NCBI RefSeq assembly: GCF_900116755.1
Contig: NZ_FPBY01000009.1
Coordinates: 1 to 37,569, forward strand
Length of the DNA: 37,569 nucleotides
Direction: 5' to 3'
Source: Clostridium sp. DSM 8431
GTDB taxonomy: Bacteria; Bacillota; Clostridia; Clostridiales; Clostridiaceae
Shown: piece after piece, positions 6,894 to 16,120 of the stretch
How positions within the stretch are numbered: the stretch's first letter is position 1
How the letters are laid out: each line of letters starts with the position of its first letter
Made by a program: the position numbers and the translations under genes
The notes under the pieces: generated by a model
Databases searched by the model: none
What the model was told of the DNA's origin: nothing
Seen by the model: only the letters and a program-made list of their open reading frames with translations

Positions 6894-8552
6894 ATGTTAA
6901 ATTATAAAAAATATAAAAGATTTCAAACAGTAAGTTTAAAGGATAGAACATGGCCAAATAATACTATAACAAAGGCACCAGCATGGTGTTCAGTAGATTT
7001 AAGAGATGGTAATCAAGCACTAGTAAATCCAATGACAGTTGAAGAAAAGAAGGAAATGTTTAATCTTTTACTAGAACTTGGTTTTAAAGAAATAGAGATA
7101 GGGTTTCCATCAGCATCACAAATAGAATTTGATTTTTTAAGAACTTTAGTTACAGAAAATTTAATTCCTGATGATGTTAAAGTACAAGTATTAACTCAGG
7201 CAAGACCACACTTAATAAAGAGAACATTTGAAGCTTTAGAAGGTGTTAAAAATGCAGTACTTCACATTTACAACTCAACATCAATTCTTCAAAGAGATGT
7301 TGTATTTAACATGGAAAAGGATGAAATTAAAAAAATAGCTGTAGAAGGTACAAAATTAGTAAAGGAATATGCTAAAGACTTTAAGGGAAATTTAGTTTTA
7401 GAATATTCACCAGAAAGTTTTACAGGTACAGAAGTTGATTATGCTTTAGAAGTTTGTGAGGCAGTAATGGATACATGGGGAGCTTCAAAGGATGAAAAAG
7501 TAATTATTAACCTTCCATCAACTGTAGAAATGGATACTCCAAATGTTTATGCAGACCAAATTGAATGGATGTGTAGAAACTTTAAAGATAGAGAAAGAGT
7601 AATTGTAAGTGTCCACCCTCATAATGATAGAGGAACAGGAGTAGCAGCTACAGAACTTGCCCTTTTAGCTGGTGCAGATAGAGTAGAAGGAACACTTCTT
7701 GGTAATGGTGAGAGAACTGGTAATGTTGATGTATTAAATGTTGCATTAAACATGTTTGTACAAGGTGTAGACCCAGAGCTTAATTTAGAAGATGTTGAAA
7801 AAATTAAAGATGTTTATGAAAGATGCTGTAAGATGCCTGTTGATGCAAGACACCCTTATGTTGGAGATTTAGTATTCACAGCCTTCTCAGGATCACATCA
7901 AGATGCAATTAACAAGGGTATGACTAAATACAATGAAAGACATGGTTCATATTGGGAAGTTCCTTATCTTCCAATAGATCCAAGAGATTTAGGACGTGAA
8001 TATGAAGCTTTAGTAAGAATAAATAGTCAGTCTGGTAAAGGTGGAATTGCCTTTGTTATGGATAAATATTTTGGATATAAGATGCCAAAGGCAATGCATA
8101 AAGAATTTGCAGATGTAATTCAAAAGATATCTGAAAAGACAGGAGAGGTTTCTCCAAAAACTATTATGGATAAGTTTGAAGAAGAATATTTAACTAAGGA
8201 AGAACCATTTAAGTTAATTAAGTTTAGAATTAAAGATTTGGAAGATGATGAGGCAGATACAAAGGTTTCTATTAAATTTACACATAACGATGAAGAAAAG
8301 GTTATTGAAGGCTGCGGAAATGGTCCTATAGATTCATTAAGAAAGGCAATAAATGAATCAAAGATGGTTAATATTCATATTTTAGATTATTCAGAACATT
8401 CATTAGGAGAAGGTTCTGAAGCAAAAGCTGCTTCATATGTTCAGATTCAAAGAGATGATAATAAAGAAGTTACCTTTGGAGTAGGGGTAGATAGTAATAT
8501 TATATTAGCTTCCATCAAAGCAATTTTTAGTGGATTAAATAGACTTTATTAA
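6894..8552 (+). CDS. leuA: 2-isopropylmalate synthase, long form
   Basis: A 552-aa enzyme that condenses acetyl-CoA with 2-oxoisovalerate, the first committed step of leucine synthesis. The start ATG follows AAGGGGG. The HMGL-like TIM barrel begins with TKAPAWCSVDLRDGNQAL, with the metal-binding Asp in DLRDGNQ, and the HPHNDRGTG loop supplies the metal-binding His pair. The C-terminal 120 residues form the LeuA regulatory domain that normally binds leucine. The head (FQTVSLKDRTWPNN) and the length mark the LeuA form typical of actinobacteria and many clostridia rather than the E. coli form. It is alone behind its T-box: no leuB, leuC or leuD is nearby. Confidence 0.92.
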   Translation: MLNYKKYKRFQTVSLKDRTWPNNTITKAPAWCSVDLRDGNQALVNPMTVEEKKEMFNLLLELGFKEIEIGFPSASQIEFDFLRTLVTENLIPDDVKVQVLTQARPHLIKRTFEALEGVKNAVLHIYNSTSILQRDVVFNMEKDEIKKIAVEGTKLVKEYAKDFKGNLVLEYSPESFTGTEVDYALEVCEAVMDTWGASKDEKVIINLPSTVEMDTPNVYADQIEWMCRNFKDRERVIVSVHPHNDRGTGVAATELALLAGADRVEGTLLGNGERTGNVDVLNVALNMFVQGVDPELNLEDVEKIKDVYERCCKMPVDARHPYVGDLVFTAFSGSHQDAINKGMTKYNERHGSYWEVPYLPIDPRDLGREYEALVRINSQSGKGGIAFVMDKYFGYKMPKAMHKEFADVIQKISEKTGEVSPKTIMDKFEEEYLTKEEPFKLIKFRIKDLEDDEADTKVSIKFTHNDEEKVIEGCGNGPIDSLRKAINESKMVNIHILDYSEHSLGEGSEAKAASYVQIQRDDNKEVTFGVGVDSNIILASIKAIFSGLNRLY

Positions 8553-8562
8553 TAATTAAAAT

Positions 8563-8603
8563 AAGGGATTATTGTATTAAAAAGTAGTACGATAATCCTT
8601 TTT
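8563..8603 (+). terminator. leuA terminator
   Basis: GGGATTATTGTATTA and TAGTACGATAATCC form a long stem with an A-rich loop, followed by TTTTT, 11 bases after the leuA stop. Confidence 0.85.
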
Positions 8604-8824
8604 AGTTGATTTGTGCTATGATAGTATTCTTTAATATATAAATGTTGGTGAAGACAAAATGGATAAAGCTGAATAAGTTTTGTGTATCAATAGCATTAGG
8701 ATTAGAATTTTTATGCCAGGTAAATAATAACAACATTTATTTGTGAAAGGCTTAATTATGTAAAAAAATATTATTTTTGAAAGCTGATAAATAGAGGCTT
8801 TACAAAGTTTTTTGAAAAATAAAA
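8604..8824. other. intergenic stretch between leuA and the endoglucanase gene
   Basis: With the flanking terminators, 314 bases lack a gene. AAATGTTG (8640-8647) and CAACATTT (8731-8738) are perfect complements and could close a 99-base domain. Inside is a six-triplet frame, ATG GAT AAA GCT GAA TAA, behind GGTGAAG. I see no known riboswitch core and no convincing gene. Confidence 0.3.
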
Positions 8825-8857
8825 TAGTCCTAACTTGAAAAAAGTTAGGACTTATAA
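8825..8857 (-). terminator. terminator of the endoglucanase gene
   Basis: AGTCCTAACTT (8825-8835) pairs with AAGTTAGGACT (8842-8852), 11 bp. On the minus strand it is followed by ATTTTATTTTTC. The stem is nearly the same as the hpt terminator at 24146-24170. Confidence 0.75.
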
Positions 8858-8866
8858 TAGATAATA

Positions 8867-10039
8867 TTAATATTTAAATTGAGTGTTAGTATATGAATTA
8901 ACTAGTGCATTATGAACTTCTGGGAAGTACCAGTTTAAATTATTTCTATCAAATAATCCAAAGTTTTCAGCACCTACGCCATTAGCACCATTATCCCACC
9001 ATACACATGCAATATGTCTTTCTTTAGCATATTTTACATAATATTTAGCAAGAGCAGCTCTATCATGAGTGTTGTTTTTGTTAGTAGATCCCATTTCTCC
9101 CATAACTAAAGGAATTCCCTTAGCTACAAATGAATCATAGTAGTATTGTAATTCATTTTCTAAGTTTTGCTTATCTTCTTCTGTTCCCCATTTATCAACT
9201 TGCCATTCATCATAACAGTTCATTGCAAAGTGATAAGGTGAATATGAATGAAGTTCAGCTATAATATTTTTTGTATCAGGCAATTTTAAACTGTCAATTG
9301 CATTACTTGAACCTGAAGCACCATAAGTTTGAATCATTATAGATCTTTCATCATTGTTTCCACCTGATTCTCTAATAGTTTTAACTGCAGCATCAATATA
9401 ATGATTTACTACATCACGACCTTCATCACTTCCACCGATCCATTCATAAGAAGTACCTTTTTCTCTTAATTCATTAAATGGTTCTAAAATTAAATGATCA
9501 TCATAATCTTTAAATCTATCAGCAATTTGAGCCCATACTTTTTGAACCTTATCAGTTACTTCAGCTTCTTTTTCATAAGAAGGAACTATCCAGTCACTAT
9601 CATGATGAGTGTTTAAAATAACATACATTCCACTGCTTATAGCATAGTCTACTACTTCTTGAACTCTATCCATCCATGCATTTTCTATATTATATTCAGG
9701 TGCTGCTCCAATATGATATTGCCAAGTTACAGGAATTCTAATAGTCTTAAAGCCACCTTCTTTTACTTTTTGAATCATATCTTTAGTTGTCACAGGATTT
9801 CCCCAAGCTTGTTCTGATTCTAATGGGTTTCCGCTTGTTATCCAGCTAGCTGAAGCGTCTAAAGTGTTTCCAAGGTTCCATCCAAGTCCCATATTATCAA
9901 CTATTTCAGTTGAAGATTTCATTGGTATATTTGCAGCAGAAGCATTAACACTTGAAGCAGTAATTAAAGTTCCAAGAGCTGCAGCTGATAATATAGCTGA
10001 TATAATTGGTTTTACTTTAAGTAATTTTCTTTTTATCAT
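8867..10039 (-). CDS. secreted glycoside hydrolase family 5 endoglucanase (cellulase)
   Basis: A 390-aa exported enzyme expected to cut beta-1,4-glucan chains. It starts at ATG 10039 behind AAGGAGAG. A Sec signal peptide (basic MIKRKLLKVK, hydrophobic core, likely cleavage after SASA near residue 36) leads into a single GH5 domain. Visible landmarks are GWNLGNTLDA (53-62), the HH pair at 145-146, the acid/base E190 in EPFNE, H264/Y266 in the ELHSYSP strand, the nucleophile E315 in VMGEMG and WW at 347-348. There is no carbohydrate-binding module, dockerin or anchor, so it is a free single-domain cellulase. No other cellulolytic gene is nearby. Related substrates such as beta-mannan or xyloglucan are possible. 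Confidence 0.9.
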   Translation of the reverse strand: MIKRKLLKVKPIISAILSAAALGTLITASSVNASAANIPMKSSTEIVDNMGLGWNLGNTLDASASWITSGNPLESEQAWGNPVTTKDMIQKVKEGGFKTIRIPVTWQYHIGAAPEYNIENAWMDRVQEVVDYAISSGMYVILNTHHDSDWIVPSYEKEAEVTDKVQKVWAQIADRFKDYDDHLILEPFNELREKGTSYEWIGGSDEGRDVVNHYIDAAVKTIRESGGNNDERSIMIQTYGASGSSNAIDSLKLPDTKNIIAELHSYSPYHFAMNCYDEWQVDKWGTEEDKQNLENELQYYYDSFVAKGIPLVMGEMGSTNKNNTHDRAALAKYYVKYAKERHIACVWWDNGANGVGAENFGLFDRNNLNWYFPEVHNALVNSYTNTQFKY

Positions 10040-10276
10040 AAAAATTCTCTCCTTACCATAAGATTGATTTACATAAATGTTATAATATGTTTTTTTATAA
10101 TGATATTCTTTTATTCTTTATTTAAAGTGGTGTAAATAAAAATATCTTATAATGTCAACTTTTATTCTTAAAATAATATAATAAATAAGATATATTTCCT
10201 AAAATATTTAAAAATAATAGAAATTAAGAATTATTAAGTATAATTTAATTGTTATTGGTTACAATTAAATAATGAG

Positions 10277-10305
10277 TTGCAAGTATGCTAATTTATATAT
10301 ATAAT
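10277..10305 (+). promoter_or_regulatory. sigma-A promoter of the glycine riboswitch/AGCS gene
   Basis: TTGCAA (10277-10282) and TATAAT (10300-10305) are separated by 17 bases, placing the start of the leader RNA near 10312. The stretch 10040-10276 before it is A/T-rich and contains the unmapped promoter of the divergent endoglucanase gene. Confidence 0.7.
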
Positions 10306-10311
10306 AGGAGA

Positions 10312-10575
10312 TATAATCGAATAGTGTCTGGTTGAAGACAATGGGAGAGAAACATTAAATTGTTCACCGAAGAAGTAAATCTTTCAGGTAAATGAACCGT
10401 TGTTGGACAGACCTCTGGAGAGACTTTGATAAGCAAAGCACCGAAGGAGCAAGACAGTGATTTTTTAATAAAATTGCCGTTCAAACTCTCAGGTAAAAGG
10501 ACAGGGGGATATAATAATTTTTGAATTATTCATTTAATTCAAAGGTTATTTTTGGTTTATCTCCCAGTCAATAAC
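10312..10575 (+). promoter_or_regulatory. tandem glycine riboswitch with expression platform
   Basis: Two gcvT-type glycine aptamers stand in tandem. The first has GGGAGAGAAAC (about 10343), CACCGAAGAAG, TTTCAGGTAAA and GGACAGACCTCTGGAGAG. The second has GGAGAGAC (about 10418), GCACCGAAGGAGCAAG, ACTCTCAGGTAAAAGGACAGGGGG (in two parts, ending about 10509). GACAGGGGGATA near 10500 can also pair with TATCTCCCAGTC near 10560, which gives a plausible switching stem before the AGCS Shine-Dalgarno site. Glycine-sensing control of the downstream symporter is well supported; whether glycine turns it on or off cannot be read from the sequence. Confidence 0.93.
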
Positions 10576-10598
10576 AAATATTGAGGGGGATTTTTTTT

Positions 10599-11966
10599 AT
10601 GGATTTACAAAGTGTTTTACAGAAAATTAGTGATTTTATATGGGGACCACCCTTACTTATATTGTTAGTAGGTACAGGGGTGTACTTAAGTATAAGATTA
10701 AAATTATTACAAATTACAAGATTACCATTAGCATTAAAATATGTTTTTGGAAAAAGCGAAGATGTAGATGATGGAGATGGAGACGTAACTAGTTTTGCAG
10801 CATTATGTACAGCTCTTTCAGCAACAATAGGTACAGGAAACATAGTAGGTGTTGCTACAGCAGTAAAAGCTGGAGGACCAGGAGCACTTTTATGGATGTG
10901 GATAGCAGCATTTTTTGGTATGGCTACTAAGTATGCAGAATGTCTTTTGGCAGTAAAGTATAGAGAAGTAGATGAAAATGGACAGTTTGCAGGTGGTCCC
11001 ATGTACTACATAGAAAAGGGACTTGGGTTTAAATGGCTTGCAAAGATATTTGCATTTTTAGGAGTTGGAGTTGCATTTTTAGGAATAGGAACTTTTAGTC
11101 AAGTTAAATCAATTGCAGATGCAGCAAAGATTTCTTTTAACATACCTCTTTCTGTTACAGCAGTAGTGATAACATTACTTGTATCTTTAGTTACATTAGG
11201 TGGTATTAAAAGAATTTCTAAAGTTGCAGAAACCATAGTTCCATTTATGGCTGGAGCTTATATATTAGCAGCTGTAGTACTTATATTATTTAATATAAAA
11301 GCAGTTCCGGGAGCTGTAGCGTTAATTATAAGAAGTGCATTTAATCCATCAGCAGCCTTTGGTGGAGCTTTAGGAATAACAATTCAAATGGCAATTCAAA
11401 AGGGTGTTGGAAGAGGAGTATTTTCAAATGAAGCAGGTCTTGGAAGTGCACCTATTGCAGCTGCTGCAGCAAAAACAAGTAGTCCAGCTAAACAAGGACT
11501 TATATCAATGACTGGAACATTCTTTGATACAATATTAATTTGTACAATGACAGGTATTGCAATTGTATTAACTGGTTCAATAAATACTGGAATGGAAGGA
11601 GCAGCTCTTACAACAGCAGCTTTTGAAGCTGGACTTCCAATTGAAGTGGTAGGAAAGTATATCATAAATATAGGTCTTATATTCTTTGCTTTTACAACAA
11701 TTCTTGGATGGAATTATTATGGAGAAAAATGTATTGAATACTTAGGTGGAGTAAAAGCTATTATGCCATATAGAATAATATTTATTGCATTAGTAGCTAT
11801 TGGACCATTTTTATCACTTGATTTAGTATTTATTATTGCAGATATAGTAAATGGACTTATGGCTCTTCCTAACCTTGTTGGTCTTATTGGACTTAGAAAT
11901 GTTGTTGTAGAAGAAACAGAAAGCTATTTTGGAGAATTAGAAGCTCTTCAGGAAAGAGAAGCATAA
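10599..11966 (+). CDS. sodium:alanine/glycine symporter (AGCS family), glycine-riboswitch controlled
   Basis: A 455-aa membrane carrier that takes up alanine or glycine with Na+. ATG 10599 is chosen because TTGAGGGGG precedes it; an in-frame TTG at 10581 falls within that site. Family motifs are ATIGTGNIVGVATA, GPGALLWMWIAAFFGM, GGPMYYIEKGLG and SNEAGLGSAPIAAAAA, with about ten membrane helices. The glycine riboswitch directly upstream makes glycine the most likely regulatory ligand and probably a substrate. A second, riboswitch-free AGCS carrier lies at 19040-20440. Confidence 0.92.
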   Translation: MDLQSVLQKISDFIWGPPLLILLVGTGVYLSIRLKLLQITRLPLALKYVFGKSEDVDDGDGDVTSFAALCTALSATIGTGNIVGVATAVKAGGPGALLWMWIAAFFGMATKYAECLLAVKYREVDENGQFAGGPMYYIEKGLGFKWLAKIFAFLGVGVAFLGIGTFSQVKSIADAAKISFNIPLSVTAVVITLLVSLVTLGGIKRISKVAETIVPFMAGAYILAAVVLILFNIKAVPGAVALIIRSAFNPSAAFGGALGITIQMAIQKGVGRGVFSNEAGLGSAPIAAAAAKTSSPAKQGLISMTGTFFDTILICTMTGIAIVLTGSINTGMEGAALTTAAFEAGLPIEVVGKYIINIGLIFFAFTTILGWNYYGEKCIEYLGGVKAIMPYRIIFIALVAIGPFLSLDLVFIIADIVNGLMALPNLVGLIGLRNVVVEETESYFGELEALQEREA

Positions 11967-11986
11967 AACTTATCTATAAATAATTA

Positions 11987-12015
11987 AAGGACGCATAAGC
12001 TTATGTGTCCTTTTT
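11987..12015 (+). terminator. terminator of the AGCS gene
   Basis: AAGGACGCATAA and TTATGTGTCCTT pair over 12 positions with one G-U, followed by a T-run, 20 bases after the stop codon. Confidence 0.88.
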
Positions 12016-12058
12016 AAGTTCTTAAGAGAAAGTATAAAATTTTTAGGTGACTCTAAAT

Positions 12059-12331
12059 CTAATAAGTAACTTTAAACTTTTTTTCATCAGGAACTAAGTC
12101 TATTTTTTTTACTGAATAATCATCAATTCTACTAAATCCATTACCCTTCATTAAAACTGAAATCAGATTGTCAATATCCTCTTCAGAGCCTTGAGCCTCT
12201 AATTCAACGTCTCCATTAGAAACATTTTTTACATAACCTGTAATATTGAACTTTGATGCATTCATTTGAGCAAAGTATCTAAAACCTACACCTTGAACTC
12301 TGCCTGAAAATATGAAAAAAAATCGTGCCAT
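12059..12331 (-). CDS. acyP: acylphosphatase
   Basis: A 90-aa cytosolic enzyme that hydrolyses carboxyl-phosphate bonds such as acetyl phosphate. The start ATG follows TAAGGAGG. The signature GRVQGVGFR (10-18) contains the phosphate-binding loop and catalytic R18; N36 in YVKNVSNG is the second catalytic residue. Length and fold elements are normal. It lies 54 bases downstream of potD on the same strand, and no terminator is visible between them, so partial co-transcription is possible. Confidence 0.95.
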   Translation of the reverse strand: MARFFFIFSGRVQGVGFRYFAQMNASKFNITGYVKNVSNGDVELEAQGSEEDIDNLISVLMKGNGFSRIDDYSVKKIDLVPDEKKFKVTY

Positions 12332-12385
12332 ACTTTACCTCCTTAGTTTACCTTTAAGATAATTAAAGTATAGCACAATTTTTTA

Positions 12386-13441
12386 TTAATAACTTCCTAT
12401 TCTAATCCACTCATCATTATAAAGTTCAAGTGTCTTTTTACTTAAGTTTCTAAAGACTTCACACTTAGCAAGAACTTCTGGAGATGGATATCTTTCTTTT
12501 ATTTCATCATCAAGCTCATTATACGCCTCTGTAATAGGTGTATAGTAACCAATATACTCAACATTCTTTAGAGCATTTTCAGGCTCACATAAGAAGTTTA
12601 TGAAGGCTTCAGCACCTTCTTTATTTTGTGCAGTTGTAGGAATGCACATTGAGTCAAACCACTTGTTAGAACCTTCATCAGGTACCACATAAACTAAATC
12701 AGGGTTTTCATCTAATATGTAATTAGCATCACCTGACCAAACAGTTGCAATTGAAGCTTCACCGCTTATCATCATATCTTTAACTTCATCAACAACCCAA
12801 GCCTTAGTAATACCTTTTTCTTTTAATTCAATAAGAGAATCAGTAGCCTCAGCAAGCTCATTAGGATCTGATGAATTCATAGAATACCCAAGTCTTTTTA
12901 AGGCAATTCCCATAGTATCACGTACAGAGTTAAACAGTACAACTTCACCTTTGTAAGCGTCATCCCATAAATCATTCCATGAATTTAGCTCTTTTTTAGT
13001 AAAGTCAGGATTATAAATTATACCAATAGTTCCCCACATGTAAGGTACAGAATATTTATTGTTAGGATCATAAGAAAGATTTTTAAAATCATCACCTACA
13101 TATTTGAAATTTGGAACATTATCATAATTTATTTCTTCAACTAAGTTTTCAGATATAAGTTTTTCAACCATATAGTCTGAAAGAAAAACAAGGTCATAAG
13201 AAGTACTTCCAGAAGTAAGCTTTGAATACATATTTTCATTTGTATCGTAAGTAGAGTAGTTTACAGTATAACCTGTTTCTTCTTCAAATTTAGTTATTAG
13301 GTCTTCATCTATATAATCAGCACAGTTAAATACATTGATTACTTTGTCTGAAGAGGATTTTGAATCTGAACATCCTGTGAAAAAACTTGCTGTTAGCAAA
13401 AATACAGAACTTAATGCAATTAATTTTTTAATTTTCTTCAA
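12386..13441 (-). CDS. potD: polyamine ABC transporter substrate-binding lipoprotein
   Basis: A 351-aa extracellular solute-binding protein for spermidine/putrescine. The start is taken as TTG 13441 because AGGTGG lies eight bases upstream; GTG codons at 13453 and 13450 overlap that site. The N-terminus is a lipoprotein signal (MKKIKKLIAL...TASFFTGC) with the lipobox Cys near residue 23. Then come the PotD/PotF-type folds NVFNCADYIDEDLITKFEEE and YNPD. It overlaps the end of potC by 14 bases, so translation is coupled. It is the last gene of the pot operon and delivers the polyamine to the PotBC channel. Confidence 0.92.
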   Translation of the reverse strand: MKKIKKLIALSSVFLLTASFFTGCSDSKSSSDKVINVFNCADYIDEDLITKFEEETGYTVNYSTYDTNENMYSKLTSGSTSYDLVFLSDYMVEKLISENLVEEINYDNVPNFKYVGDDFKNLSYDPNNKYSVPYMWGTIGIIYNPDFTKKELNSWNDLWDDAYKGEVVLFNSVRDTMGIALKRLGYSMNSSDPNELAEATDSLIELKEKGITKAWVVDEVKDMMISGEASIATVWSGDANYILDENPDLVYVVPDEGSNKWFDSMCIPTTAQNKEGAEAFINFLCEPENALKNVEYIGYYTPITEAYNELDDEIKERYPSPEVLAKCEVFRNLSKKTLELYNDEWIRIGSY

Positions 13442-14228
13442 TGCTGTCACCACCTAGAGATTGTTTTTTATTAATAATTAGTAGTAAAGCTAAAACAACG
13501 ATAAATATTATAGTAGATAAAGCGTTAATCTCAGGCTTTATTCCACGTCTTGCCATTGAGTATATTTCTATTGAAAGATTTGTTACTCCGTTACCTGTTG
13601 TAAAGAAGGATATAACAAAATCATCTATAGACATAGTAAATGCCATTAAAGATCCTGCAACAATACCTGGCTTGATTTGTGGAATAATAACTTTTCTCAT
13701 AGCATACATTGGTGTTGCACCTAAATCTAGAGCTGCTTCTTCAATATTTGCAGGAAGCTGCTTAAGTTTAGGTAGTACTGAAAGTATTACATAAGGAATA
13801 CAAAAAGTAATATGTGCTAAAAGCATTGTTGTAAGACCAAAGTCAAGCTTTAAAAATATAAATAGGGATATTAATGCAATACCTGTTACTATATCAGGAT
13901 TTAATACAGGCAAATGATTAACATTTAATAGTATCTTTTTGCCAAGTCCATTTCTCATATTATTAATTCCTATAGCAGATATAGTACCAATAATAGTTGA
14001 TACAACTGAAGAAACTACTGCCACTAAAATTGTATAGTATAGAGCATTCATTAAATTTTCATTTTCAAATAACTGCTTATACCAGCTTAGAGTGAAGCCG
14101 GACCAGTTTGCCATACTCTTTGATTTATTAAATGAAAAAACCATAAGAGTAACTATAGGAGCATAAAGGAATATAAAAATCAAAACAAGATACAATTTTT
14201 GAAAGAACTTATTATTCTTTTTTACCAT
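13428..14228 (-). CDS. potC: polyamine ABC transporter permease PotC
   Basis: A 266-aa integral membrane permease with about six helices. The ABC-permease coupling motif is EEAALDLGATPMYAMRKVIIPQIKPGI, cut here as EEAALDLGA followed by IIPQIKPGI. The charged C-terminus (GGDSIEEN) overlaps potD. The start overlaps the end of potB by seven bases, the usual sign of coupled translation. With PotB it forms the translocation path. Confidence 0.92.
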   Translation of the reverse strand: MVKKNNKFFQKLYLVLIFIFLYAPIVTLMVFSFNKSKSMANWSGFTLSWYKQLFENENLMNALYYTILVAVVSSVVSTIIGTISAIGINNMRNGLGKKILLNVNHLPVLNPDIVTGIALISLFIFLKLDFGLTTMLLAHITFCIPYVILSVLPKLKQLPANIEEAALDLGATPMYAMRKVIIPQIKPGIVAGSLMAFTMSIDDFVISFFTTGNGVTNLSIEIYSMARRGIKPEINALSTIIFIVVLALLLIINKKQSLGGDSIEEN

Positions 14229-15058
14229 AATCCTTCACTCCCTTCATCATTACTATCACTAAATCTATTCATAATAGACATTGAAATTAAAATTACTATC
14301 ATCATTACTACGGCAATTGCTGAACCTAAGTTTCTATTACCCATAGTTGTGAATTCTTGTTCAATTAAGTTTCCTAAAAGCATGTATTGTCCGCCTCCAA
14401 GAAGACTAGATATAACGAAAGTTGAAACTGCAGGCATAAATACCATTGTAATTCCTGACATTACACCTGGAAGGCTTAAAGGAAATATTATTTTTCTAAA
14501 TATATAAACTGTATCTGCACCAAGGTCTTCTGCTGCTTGAATATAACTTTCATCCATTTTGTTTAATACAGTGTATATTGGAAGCACCATAAAAGGAAGG
14601 AAGTTATAAATCATACCTAATAATACAGCACCATCATTATATAAAAAACCTATTGGACCAATTCCAAAATGACTTAAAAGGTTATTTACAATACCAGTCT
14701 TACCTAGTATAGGCATCCATGCATAAGTTCTAAGAAGAAAGTTCATCCACATTGGAAGAATAAATAACATAATTAAAAGATTACGTCTGCTTTCCTTCAT
14801 TTTAGAAATTATATAAGCAATAGGGTATCCCAAAATAAGACAGCCTACAGTAGATATTAATGCAAGTTTTATTGAACGATAAAATATCTTAACATATTGG
14901 CTTCTAAATAATCTTGTGTAGTTATTTAAAGAAAATACATAGCTGTTATTATCTATTTCAGTAAAACTAAAAAACAAAACAATTAATAGAGGAATAACTA
15001 TAAAAAGTCCGCTCCAAAGTATATATGGATAGCTTGTAATAGATCTTTTCTTATTCAT
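14222..15058 (-). CDS. potB: polyamine ABC transporter permease PotB
   Basis: A 278-aa permease with six expected helices. The coupling motif QAAEDLGAD with [10 protein letters not shown] sits in the last cytoplasmic loop, and the [13 protein letters not shown] segment is characteristic of PotB. It overlaps potA by eight bases and potC by seven, so the order potA-potB-potC-potD is tightly coupled. Confidence 0.92.
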   Translation of the reverse strand: MNKKRSITSYPYILWSGLFIVIPLLIVLFFSFTEIDNNSYVFSLNNYTRLFRSQYVKIFYRSIKLALISTVGCLILGYPIAYIISKMKESRRNLLIMLFILPMWMNFLLRTYAWMPILGKTGIVNNLLSHFGIGPIGFLYNDGAVLLGMIYNFLPFMVLPIYTVLNKMDESYIQAAEDLGADTVYIFRKIIFPLSLPGVMSGITMVFMPAVSTFVISSLLGGGQYMLLGNLIEQEFTTMGNRNLGSAIAVVMMIVILISMSIMNRFSDSNDEGSEGLW

Positions 15059-16103
15059 TTTCGCTCACCTTTTTCATAATATGAATATCTTCAGGAGTAA
15101 AGTCAAGGCTTACTTTGCTTCCTTCAGCAAAGAATTTTGTGTTATGTACTATCCATTCATAACCATTTTCTTCAACTATCATTTCGTAATGAACTCCTCT
15201 AAAAATTACAGATTTAACTGTTCCTTGAAGAACCCTATCTGTATTTGCAGAAATTTGAATATCTTCTGGTCTTATTACAACATCGATAGGTTCATTCTTT
15301 TCAAAACCTTTATCTACACATTCAAAGTTGTGGCCACGGAAGTTAACTTTAAAGTCTTCAAGCATAACTCCTGAAAGAATATTACTTTCACCTATAAAGT
15401 CTGCAACAAAAGCATTAGCAGGTTCATTATATATATCTTCAGGTGAACCTTTTTGTTGAATTACACCATTATTCATAACAACTATAGTATCTGACATTGT
15501 TAAAGCTTCTTCTTGGTCATGTGTTACAAATATAAATGTAATACCTAGTTTTTGTTGAATATTTTTAAGTTCTAATTGCATTTCTTTTCTAAGCTTTAAA
15601 TCAAGAGCACCTAAAGGTTCGTCAAGAAGTAGAACTTTTGGTTCATTAACTAATGCTCTAGCAATTGCAATTCTTTGTTGCTGACCACCAGATAGGGAAT
15701 CTACTTTTCTTTTTTCAAAGCCTGATAAAGAAACCATTTTAAGCATTTCCTTAACTTTTTTATCAATTTCTTCTTTTGGAAGTTTTTTTAGTTTTAATCC
15801 AAAAGCAATATTTTCATATACATTCATATGAGGGAATAATGCATATTTTTGAAAGACAGTATTAACTTGTCTTTTGTTTGGGGGAATATTCGACATATCT
15901 TTTCCATTAAAAAGAACTTCCCCAGAATCAGCATTTTCGAATCCAGCAATAATTCTTAAAGTTGTAGTTTTACCACATCCAGAAGGACCAAGTAAAGTTA
16001 AAAATTCATTGCTTTTAATATTTAAGGCTAAATTATCCAAGACAGTATTGCTACCGTATTTCTTATTAATACTTTTTAATTCAATAATATTATTATCCAT
16101 CAT
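15051..16103 (-). CDS. potA: polyamine ABC transporter ATPase PotA
   Basis: A 350-aa ATP-binding subunit that powers spermidine/putrescine uptake. It starts at ATG 16103 behind AGAGGT. Walker A is GPSGCGKTT (39-47), the ABC signature LSGGQQQR is near 137, and Walker [12 protein letters not shown] follows. The C-terminal 110 residues form the TOBE regulatory domain of the PotA/MalK group. It lies 17 bases downstream of the regulator gene. Confidence 0.95.
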   Translation of the reverse strand: MMDNNIIELKSINKKYGSNTVLDNLALNIKSNEFLTLLGPSGCGKTTTLRIIAGFENADSGEVLFNGKDMSNIPPNKRQVNTVFQKYALFPHMNVYENIAFGLKLKKLPKEEIDKKVKEMLKMVSLSGFEKRKVDSLSGGQQQRIAIARALVNEPKVLLLDEPLGALDLKLRKEMQLELKNIQQKLGITFIFVTHDQEEALTMSDTIVVMNNGVIQQKGSPEDIYNEPANAFVADFIGESNILSGVMLEDFKVNFRGHNFECVDKGFEKNEPIDVVIRPEDIQISANTDRVLQGTVKSVIFRGVHYEMIVEENGYEWIVHNTKFFAEGSKVSLDFTPEDIHIMKKVSENE

Positions 16104-16120
16104 AAAGACCTCTTTCTAAA

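Noticed and set aside
10293-10484. A 63-codon minus-strand open frame
   Set aside because: It is antisense to the glycine riboswitch, whose conserved cores explain the sequence.
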